DNA of 13,891 bases from the NCBI GenBank assembly GCA_937995555.1, contig CALKJX010000241.1, positions 1 through 13,891 on the forward strand, in the 5' to 3' direction. The position numbers were made by a program, and so were the translations under genes. Below the pieces are notes generated by a model. The model ran no database searches. It saw only the letters and a program-made list of their open reading frames with translations, and was not told the origin of the DNA. Source of the DNA: an uncultured Elioraea sp. Its GTDB lineage: Bacteria > Pseudomonadota > Alphaproteobacteria > Acetobacterales > Acetobacteraceae. Within the stretch, counting starts at the first letter, position 1; each line of letters opens with the position of its first letter. This document shows, piece by piece, positions 1 to 5,498 of this stretch.

Positions 1-231
1 ATCTACCGCTTCTACGAGCTCGTCATGGTGAACGGGCCCGCGTGGAAGGTCCTGATCGAGGAGGAGTTCGGCGACGGCATCATGAGCGCGATCGACTTCG
101 ACATGGAGATCGAACGCCTGCCGCACGAGAAGGGCGATCGGGTGAAGATCACCATGTCGGGCAAGTTCCTCCCCTACAAGTACTACGGCGCCGAGCAGGG
201 CCTGCCGGCTTACGGCTTCCGGGAGGACTGA
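1..231 (+). CDS. cynS: Cyanate hydratase (cyanase), C-terminal part, cut by the window edge
   Basis: Cyanase converts cyanate plus bicarbonate to ammonia and two CO2, detoxifying cyanate and releasing nitrogen; it is a cytoplasmic decamer. The frame is open from base 1, so the 76 visible residues are the C-terminal catalytic domain and the N-terminal helical domain lies outside the window. The fragment begins IYRFYE and later has GDGIMSAIDF and KITMSGKFLPYK. Aligned by eye to E. coli cyanase (numbering from memory), Arg3, Glu6 and Ser29 fall on catalytic Arg96, Glu99 and Ser122, so the enzyme should be active. E. coli cyanase ends soon after the GKxLP motif; this one continues for about 15 more residues (YYGAEQGLPAYGFRED). 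The internal ATG at 25 is not the start. It converges on the acyl-CoA operon across 161 bp. Confidence 0.93.
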   Translation: MYRFYELVMVNGPAWKVLIEEEFGDGIMSAIDFDMEIERLPHEKGDRVKITMSGKFLPYKYYGAEQGLPAYGFRED

Positions 232-392
232 TACCCGCCGCACAAAGGCCCGACCTTTCCGCGCAGGGTGTCGCGCGCAGGGTTGGCATGGCGGCTGCGC
301 GCCGAGAAGACTCTCATACCTCCCGCAGGAGGGTTTCACAGTCATGCGGGAGGTATGACGGCGCCGATCGCCTGTTCGCGACGCCGGGACGC
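232..392. other. Intergenic gap between convergent cynS and acyl-CoA synthetase genes
   Basis: This gap lies between two converging stop codons. Apart from the inverted repeat at 314-358 I see no coding sequence, RNA gene or mobile element in it. Confidence 0.7.
314..358. terminator. Perfect 14-bp inverted repeat, likely bidirectional terminator
   Basis: The arms TCATACCTCCCGCA (314-327) and TGCGGGAGGTATGA (345-358) are exact reverse complements separated by a 17-nt loop. The hairpin lies between two convergent genes, the usual place for a shared terminator. Neither side has a clear run of T, so it is not a textbook intrinsic terminator; it may act with Rho, protect transcript 3' ends, or be a dispersed palindromic repeat. 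A competing small hairpin, CCTCC-cgca-GGAGG (319-332), overlaps the left arm. Confidence 0.55.
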
Positions 393-2021
393 TCAGCGCG
401 CGGCCCCGGCACTCCGCAACCGCGCGCGCAGCTCGAACTTCTGGATCTTGCCGGTCGCCGTCTTCGGCAGCGGGCCGAAGGTGACGCGCTTCGGTGCCTT
501 GAAATGCGCGAGGCGGTCGCGGCACCAGGCGATGATCTCGGCCTCGCTCACCTGGCCCTCGGCCTCGGGCTTCAGCGCGACGAAGGCGTGCGGCACCTCG
601 CCCCAGCGCTCGTCCGGCGCGGCCACCACCGCCGCCTCCATCACCTGCGGATGACGATACAGCACCTCCTCGACCTCCAGGCTGGAGATGTTCTCGCCGC
701 CGGAGATGACGATGTCCTTGGCGCGGTCCTTCACCTCGATGTAGCCGTCGGGGTGGAGCACGCCGAGATCGCCGGTGCGGAACCAGCCATCGACGAACAC
801 CGCGGCATTGGCGTTCGGGTTGCGCAGATAACCCTTCATCACCGTGTTGCCGCGCAGCGCGATCTCGCCGAGTGTCGTCCCATCCGCCGGCACCCTCGTG
901 CCTGTCGTGCGGTCCAGCACCGTCGCCTCCTCGAGCGTCGGCAGAGCGACGCCCTGGCGCGCCATGAACGCCGCCTTGTCGGCCAGCGGCATGGACTCCA
1001 GCCCCGGCTGCCAGGCGCAGGCGAGCGAGGGGCCGTAGCACTCGGTGAGGCCGTAGAGATGCACGACCTCGAAGCCGAGCTCCTCCATCGCCGCGATCAC
1101 CGGCGACGGAGGTGCGGCACCGCCGGTGGCGATGCGCACGCGATGCGGGAAGGCGCGCCGCTGATCCTTCGGCGCGTGGATCAGCATGTTCAGCACCACG
1201 GGTGCGGCGCAGAGGTGGGTCACGCCGTGCTCGGCGATCAGGGCGAAGACGCGCGCGGGCTCGACGCGGCGCAGGCAAACATGAGTCCCGCCCTGCAGCG
1301 TCACCGCCCAGGTGTAGGTCCACCCGTTGCAGTGGAACATCGGCAGCGTCCAGAGATAGACGCTACGCGGGGAGAGCTCGAAGGCGAGCGCATTGCCGCA
1401 GGCGTTCAGATAGGCGCCGCGATGGTGCACCACCACGCCCTTGGGGTCGCCGGTCGTGCCGGAGGTGTAGGAGAGCGAGATCGCCGCCCACTCGTCCGCC
1501 GGCGGGTCGATCGGGAACGCCGGGTCGCCGCCGGCGAGGACGTCCTCGTACGGCGTGGCGTCGATCGCCGCCCCGCCCGGCCCTTCCGGATCGTCCACCA
1601 CGACCACGCGCGGCGGCGCGGCGAGGCCCTCCAGCGCCGCGTTCGCAAGCGAGGCGAACTCGCGATCGAGCAGCAGGACTTTCGCGCCCGAATGTTCCAG
1701 GATGAAGCGCACCGTCGCCGGATCGAGCCGGATGTTGATCGGACAGAGCACGGCCTGCGCGGCCGGCACGCCGAAATGCGCCTCCAGCATCTCCGGGATG
1801 TTGGGCATCAGCGCCGCGACCACATCGCCTGATGCGACGCCCGCCCCCTTCAGCGCCGAGACAAGGCGGCGGGACCGCTCCAGCAGCCCAGCATAGGTGA
1901 CGCGACGGGCGCCGTGGATCACCGCGACGCGTTCGCCCCAGACCTGCCCCGCGCGGCGGAGGAACGAAACCGGCGAGAGGGCGACGAAGTTCGCGCCCGT
2001 TTTCGGCAGGTCGTCCTCCAT
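393..2021 (-). CDS. Acyl-CoA synthetase, AMP-forming (LvaE-like role proposed)
   Basis: This 542-residue member of the AMP-binding (ANL) superfamily activates a carboxylic acid to its acyl-CoA through an acyl-adenylate. Visible motifs are the phosphate loop YTSGTTGDPKG (185-195), HLYGLTE (321-327), the RTGDLG aspartate motif (415-420), the hinge region KDRAKDIVISGGENIS (431-446) and the C-terminal catalytic lysine in TATGK (Lys525). Length and motifs fit the medium/short-chain group (AlkK- or DmdB-like), without membrane segments. It is the last gene of a five-gene minus-strand operon and starts 4 nt after the DUF6285 stop; a purine-rich AAGGGGTGAG overlapping that stop acts as ribosome-binding site. 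By context it would activate the incoming keto or hydroxy acid, as LvaE does for levulinate; substrate chain length cannot be read from the sequence. Confidence 0.93.
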   Translation of the reverse strand: MEDDLPKTGANFVALSPVSFLRRAGQVWGERVAVIHGARRVTYAGLLERSRRLVSALKGAGVASGDVVAALMPNIPEMLEAHFGVPAAQAVLCPINIRLDPATVRFILEHSGAKVLLLDREFASLANAALEGLAAPPRVVVVDDPEGPGGAAIDATPYEDVLAGGDPAFPIDPPADEWAAISLSYTSGTTGDPKGVVVHHRGAYLNACGNALAFELSPRSVYLWTLPMFHCNGWTYTWAVTLQGGTHVCLRRVEPARVFALIAEHGVTHLCAAPVVLNMLIHAPKDQRRAFPHRVRIATGGAAPPSPVIAAMEELGFEVVHLYGLTECYGPSLACAWQPGLESMPLADKAAFMARQGVALPTLEEATVLDRTTGTRVPADGTTLGEIALRGNTVMKGYLRNPNANAAVFVDGWFRTGDLGVLHPDGYIEVKDRAKDIVISGGENISSLEVEEVLYRHPQVMEAAVVAAPDERWGEVPHAFVALKPEAEGQVSEAEIIAWCRDRLAHFKAPKRVTFGPLPKTATGKIQKFELRARLRSAGAAR

Positions 2022-2025
2022 CGTC

Positions 2026-2382
2026 TCACCCCTTGCCCAATGCCCGCGGCGCGCTGACGGCGACGCGCGCGCGGGTGATGTCGCCGAGCAGCGCCGCCGC
2101 TTCGGCGTGGCGCGGCGTGCCCGGATCGAACGCACCGGCCCGGATGGCGGCAGCGAAGGCGCGCAACGGCTCGGCCGCATCGCCGGTGAGGGCCGCCATG
2201 CGGGCGTGCGCCTCCGCGATCCAGCCGGGATCCTGTGCGGCCTCGCGCGCGGCGATGCCCATCGCGTTCGCCACCATGCGCGCGGCCAGCACCCTGTCCC
2301 CGGGCAGATGCGGCAGCAGCTCCGCAAGCAGCACCTCGCGCGCGATCGCCAGCAGATCGGAAGCGGACGGCAACTCACGCAT
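2026..2382 (-). CDS. Small DUF6285-type protein, probable partner of the phosphotransferase (LvaB-like)
   Basis: This is a 118-residue helical protein with no membrane segment or signal peptide. The REVLLAELLPHLPGD region (15-29) followed by RMVANAMGIAARE (35-47) is the pattern I associate with DUF6285; that family name is from memory. In P. putida the small LvaB protein is encoded beside the phosphotransferase LvaA and is needed for its activity; the same size and adjacency here suggest the same role. Its ATG overlaps the phosphotransferase stop by 8 nt (ATGCGTGA), and a GGAGG lies 9-13 nt upstream inside that gene, so the two are likely translationally coupled and made in step. No catalytic motif is visible, so an accessory or subunit role is more likely than independent catalysis. 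Confidence 0.85.
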   Translation of the reverse strand: MRELPSASDLLAIAREVLLAELLPHLPGDRVLAARMVANAMGIAAREAAQDPGWIAEAHARMAALTGDAAEPLRAFAAAIRAGAFDPGTPRHAEAAALLGDITRARVAVSAPRALGKG

Positions 2383-3385
2383 GCGCCCGCGCCTCCACCA
2401 GCGCCAGAACCTGCCATTCCAGCTCCGGCACCAGATGGCCGGTCAGCGCCAGTTCGAGGCTCGGCTCGGCGCCGGAGAGGTGCCGCTCCGCCTGGTCGAG
2501 CGCGATCGTCGCCCAGCGCAGATGCGCCGCGAGCTCCCACCAGAGCACGCGGGCGTGATCGGGCGGGTGTCCGGCCACCTCGGCGTAGCCTCCGTACAGC
2601 GCCGCGCGCGGGCCGACCCCGCCCGCCTCCTGCGCGACGTTGCCGAAGCGCCAGCAGCGCGCGCAGAGCCAGCCGAGATCGGCGTGCGGGTCGCCCCAGC
2701 CGGCGAACTCCCAGTCCAGCACCGCCGCGACTCCCGCCTCGTCCAGCATGATGTTGCCGGTACGGAAGTCGTTGTGGCAGAGCACCGGTGCGATCGGATC
2801 CAGCGTTTCGCGTTCGAGCGCACGCAGGCCCCATTCCAGCGCCGGGCGCGGCAGGCGCTGGCGGTCCAGTGCGGCGCGCTGGCGGGCGATGAAGGCCGAG
2901 CATGCATCCTCGGGCGGGTCGCCCAGGAACGCGAGATCGGCGCGCGGCGGGCGGATCGCGTGGATGCGCGCGAGCTCGCGGCCCAGCGCACGCACGCAAG
3001 CGTCGCGCCCCCCGCCGAGCGTATCGCTCTTCACCACGCGATGGCCCGCGGCGATGCCCCCCACCCGGCGCATGACGAAGAACGGCGCGCCGATCACCCG
3101 CGCATCCGTGCACAGGACCAACGGCTCGGGCACGGTCACGCCGGCGGCGGAGGCGGCGCGCAGCAGCGCGAACTCCTCCGCGCGCCCGTGCGAGACCGCA
3201 AGCGTGGCGGCGTTGTCGGTGCGCAGCACCCACGCCTCCGCACCGCCGTCGCGCGCGACGTCGAGTGACCAGTTCTGCTGGATCGCGCCCCCCGACAGCC
3301 GCGCCATCGCCGTCACCGCCAGCGACGGATCGCCCGTCGCGTCGCGCAGCCACCTGGTCAGCCGCGCGCGCCGCGCCTCATCCAT
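2375..3385 (-). CDS. APH/ACAD10-11-type phosphotransferase (LvaA-like hydroxyacyl-CoA kinase proposed)
   Basis: This 336-residue aminoglycoside-phosphotransferase-fold kinase has the catalytic loop HNDFRTGNIM (204-213; base Asp206, Asn211) and the metal-binding LDWEFAGWGDPHADLGWL block (223-240; Asp224). The N-terminal ATP lobe includes ARLSGGAIQQNWS (28-40). The FVMRR hinge (103-107) is typical of ACAD10/ACAD11 kinase domains. In those enzymes and in LvaA the kinase phosphorylates the 4-hydroxyl of a hydroxyacyl-CoA, so antibiotic resistance is not implied. The frame is open further upstream, but I chose the ATG at 3385 because it overlaps the acyl-CoA dehydrogenase stop by 8 nt (ATGGATGA), matching the downstream junction; a longer start would run far into that gene. 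The ribosome-binding site is weak (GGGGA), consistent with coupled translation. Confidence 0.9.
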   Translation of the reverse strand: MDEARRARLTRWLRDATGDPSLAVTAMARLSGGAIQQNWSLDVARDGGAEAWVLRTDNAATLAVSHGRAEEFALLRAASAAGVTVPEPLVLCTDARVIGAPFFVMRRVGGIAAGHRVVKSDTLGGGRDACVRALGRELARIHAIRPPRADLAFLGDPPEDACSAFIARQRAALDRQRLPRPALEWGLRALERETLDPIAPVLCHNDFRTGNIMLDEAGVAAVLDWEFAGWGDPHADLGWLCARCWRFGNVAQEAGGVGPRAALYGGYAEVAGHPPDHARVLWWELAAHLRWATIALDQAERHLSGAEPSLELALTGHLVPELEWQVLALVEARAHA

Positions 3386-4589
3386 GCGCGGGCGGTCCCC
3401 AGGCGAAGAAGTCGCGGCCCTCGCGGCGCAGCGTGTTCGCCAGCACCATCCGATGCACCTCGGAGGCGCCATCCACCAGCCGCGCCTGGCGCGCGTAGCG
3501 GTACATCCACTCGATCACCGTGTCCTTGGAGTAGCCCTTGGCGCCGAGCAACTGCAACGCGGTATCGACCGCGCGGTGCAGCGCGTCGGCGACCACCACC
3601 TTCGCCATCGACACCTCCTTGCGCGCGAAGCCGCCCTGGTCCAGCACCCAGGCCGCCTTCATGGTCAGCAGCCGGCCGATCTCGATCTCCATCGCCGCCT
3701 GGCCGATCAGGCCCTGCACGCTCTCGCGGTCGATCAGCTTCAGGCCGAAGGAGGAGCGGTTGGCGATGTGCTCCATCGCGATCTCCAACGCGCGGCGCGA
3801 CAGGCCGAGCCAGCGCATGCAGTGCGTCAGCCGCGCCACACCAAGGCGCATCTGCGTCAGCTTGAGCCCGTCACCGACATTCAGCAGACGCTGCTCGTCC
3901 GGCACCTCCAGCCCGTCAAGGACGAGCTCGCAATGTCCGCCATGCTCCTCCGGTCCCATGATCGGGATGCGCCGCACGATCGACCACCCCGGCGTGTCGG
4001 CATCGAACAGGAAGGCCGAGAGCCCCTTGCGCTCGTCCTCGGAGGTGCGGGCGATGACGATGAAGATGCGCGCATTGCCGGCGCCGGTGATGAACCATTT
4101 GCGCCCGGTGATGCGCCAGCGGTCGTTGCCGACCCGTTCGGCGCGCGTGTAGGTGAGGTTCGGATCCGACCCGCAGCCGTCCGGTTCGGTCATCGCGAAG
4201 GCCGACTGCACGGCACCGTCCACGATCGGCTGCAGCCAGCGCGGCTTCATCGCCTCGGGCAGCACGCGCTCCAGCACCATCATGTTGCCGTCGTCCGGGG
4301 CAGCGGAGTTGAACACGACGGGGCCGAAGATCGAGCGGTTCATCTCCTCGTAGCAGGCGGCCATGCCGATGCGCGGCAGCCCGCCGCCGCCGCGCTCCTT
4401 CGGCATCTGCAAGGCCCAGAGCCCTTCGGCCTTCGCCTGCGCGCGCAGCGCCGCCAGCACGGGGGGCGCGATGTTCTCGTGCTCGTCGTAGTTGGCGCGG
4501 ACGGCTTCCAGCGGGATCAGCCGCTCATCCACGAAGCGTCGGATGCGCTGGCGGATCGCGTCGATTTCGGGGGGCATGGTGAAGTCCAT
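3378..4589 (-). CDS. ACAD10/11-type acyl-CoA dehydrogenase (LvaC-like)
   Basis: This is a 403-residue FAD-dependent acyl-CoA dehydrogenase-fold protein. Signatures are FAMTEPDGCGSDP (131-143), KWFITGAGNA (164-173), NRSSFG (277-282) and the C-terminal flavin-binding block LQLLGAKGYSKD (346-357) with MYRYARQAR. The usual catalytic glutamate in the YEG-type C-terminal motif of medium-chain enzymes is replaced: the motif is LVDGASEVHR (371-380), giving Asp373. A DG..EVH motif is what I recall for human ACAD10/11 and bacterial relatives, which act on 4-phosphoacyl-CoA and eliminate phosphate to yield enoyl-CoA. Its neighbour is an APH kinase, so kinase and ACAD domains fused in human ACAD11 are separate genes here. 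The ATG at 4589 follows the SDR stop by 11 nt and is preceded by GAGGCGAGG. Confidence 0.93.
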   Translation of the reverse strand: MDFTMPPEIDAIRQRIRRFVDERLIPLEAVRANYDEHENIAPPVLAALRAQAKAEGLWALQMPKERGGGGLPRIGMAACYEEMNRSIFGPVVFNSAAPDDGNMMVLERVLPEAMKPRWLQPIVDGAVQSAFAMTEPDGCGSDPNLTYTRAERVGNDRWRITGRKWFITGAGNARIFIVIARTSEDERKGLSAFLFDADTPGWSIVRRIPIMGPEEHGGHCELVLDGLEVPDEQRLLNVGDGLKLTQMRLGVARLTHCMRWLGLSRRALEIAMEHIANRSSFGLKLIDRESVQGLIGQAAMEIEIGRLLTMKAAWVLDQGGFARKEVSMAKVVVADALHRAVDTALQLLGAKGYSKDTVIEWMYRYARQARLVDGASEVHRMVLANTLRREGRDFFAWGPPAHG

Positions 4590-4600
4590 GATGCCTCGCC

Positions 4601-5365
4601 TCAGAGCGGATTGATCGAATGGCCGCCATCCACGGTGACGACCGCGCCCGTCATGTGCGCGCCCGCCTGAGAGGCGAGCAGCAGCAGGGGCCCGGTCAGA
4701 TCCTCGGGCCTGCCGAGGCGGCGCTGCGGGATCCGCCGGATCATCGCCTGGCCTGCCTCGGAGGCGAAGAAGTCGCGGTTGATGGCGGTCTCGACATAGC
4801 CCGGTGCGAGCGCGTTCACGCGGATGCGGTGGCGTGACCACTCGACCGCGAGCTGGCGCGTGAGTTGGATCAGCCCTGCCTTGGCCGCCGAGTAGCCGGC
4901 CACGCCCGAGATCACGCGTGTGCCCAGGATCGAGGCGATGTTGACGATCGCGCCCGGCATCCCGGCGGAGACCAGCCGGCGCGCCGCCGCCTGCGCCACG
5001 AGGAAGCAGCCGCGCAGGTTCACATCCTGCACGGCATCCCACTCGGCCGCGGTCTGCTCGAGCGCTGGCCGGGTCGCGGCGATGCCGGCGTTGTTCACGA
5101 TCACGTCGCAGGGCACGCCGCATTCCGCCTGCGCGACATCCAACGCGGCGGCGATCGAGCCCTCGTCGGTCACATCCATGGCGACGGAGAACGCGCCCAG
5201 CTCCGCCGCGAGCGCGGCGCACGCATCCGGCCGACGCGCGGCCAGCACGACGCGTGCGCCGGCGGCGTGCAGCACGCGGGCGAAATGCACACCCAGCGCG
5301 CCCGAGGCGCCGGTGACGAGTGCGGTACGCCCCTTCAGCGAGAACAGCGCGGCTGGATCCGACAT
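4601..5365 (-). CDS. Short-chain dehydrogenase/reductase (LvaD-like ketoacyl reductase proposed)
   Basis: This 254-residue classical SDR is the first gene of the operon. It has the nucleotide-binding TGASGALG (18-25), NNAG (91-94), the catalytic set Asn116, Ser145, Tyr158 and Lys162 (YSAAK), and the C-terminal GAVVTVDGG typical of FabG-like enzymes. LAARR after the second beta strand (41-45) places basic residues where NADPH phosphate binds in many SDRs, so NADPH use is possible. The frame stays open upstream, but the ATG at 5365 has a strong GGGGAGG ribosome-binding site and gives the normal family length. By analogy with LvaD it would reduce a 4-ketoacyl-CoA to the 4-hydroxyacyl-CoA. A 3-ketoacyl or unrelated alcohol substrate cannot be excluded from sequence. 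Confidence 0.92.
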   Translation of the reverse strand: MSDPAALFSLKGRTALVTGASGALGVHFARVLHAAGARVVLAARRPDACAALAAELGAFSVAMDVTDEGSIAAALDVAQAECGVPCDVIVNNAGIAATRPALEQTAAEWDAVQDVNLRGCFLVAQAAARRLVSAGMPGAIVNIASILGTRVISGVAGYSAAKAGLIQLTRQLAVEWSRHRIRVNALAPGYVETAINRDFFASEAGQAMIRRIPQRRLGRPEDLTGPLLLLASQAGAHMTGAVVTVDGGHSINPL

Positions 5366-5431
5366 CGCCTCCCCTGCCCCGCCGAGGTGCCACGGTCCGC
5401 GGGCGCAGGCAACGGCGGGCGCCGCCGGGCC

Positions 5432-5460
5432 TTGCCCCGGCGCGGGGGGCTTTCTATAGC
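5432..5460 (+). promoter_or_regulatory. Candidate promoter of the tkt-gap-pgk operon
   Basis: TTGCCC (5432-5437) and TATAGC (5455-5460) are separated by 17 bp, a good sigma-70 layout with the CTATAGC core often seen in alphaproteobacteria. The transcript would start near 5467, about 32 nt before the tkt start codon. It shares its -10 bases with the divergent promoter. Confidence 0.6.
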
Positions 5461-5482
5461 ACCCCGCGCCCTCCCCTTCGAA
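5453..5482 (-). promoter_or_regulatory. Candidate promoter of the acyl-CoA operon
   Basis: On the minus strand TTCGAA (5482-5477) and TATAGA (5458-5453) are 18 bp apart. TGC just before TATAGA makes an extended -10 element. The expected transcript has a leader of about 80 nt before the SDR start. The -35 match is poor, and the element overlaps the tkt promoter on the other strand. Confidence 0.45.
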
Positions 5483-5498
5483 CCACACGGAGTGCCAG

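Noticed and set aside
2375..3385. Aminoglycoside resistance gene
   Set aside because: The APH fold is present, but the ACAD11-like motifs and the acyl-CoA operon point to a hydroxyacyl-CoA kinase, not an antibiotic-modifying enzyme.
42..4670. Long open frames on the plus strand antisense to the acyl-CoA operon (hundreds of codons)
   Set aside because: They have Arg/Ala/His-rich translations without domains and mirror genuine genes on the other strand; this is expected at ~70% GC, where stop codons are rare.
5421..5450. GC-rich hairpin (GCCCC/GGGGC) as a riboswitch or attenuator in the SDR leader
   Set aside because: Short GC stems arise by chance at this composition, and no riboswitch consensus or terminator partner is visible.
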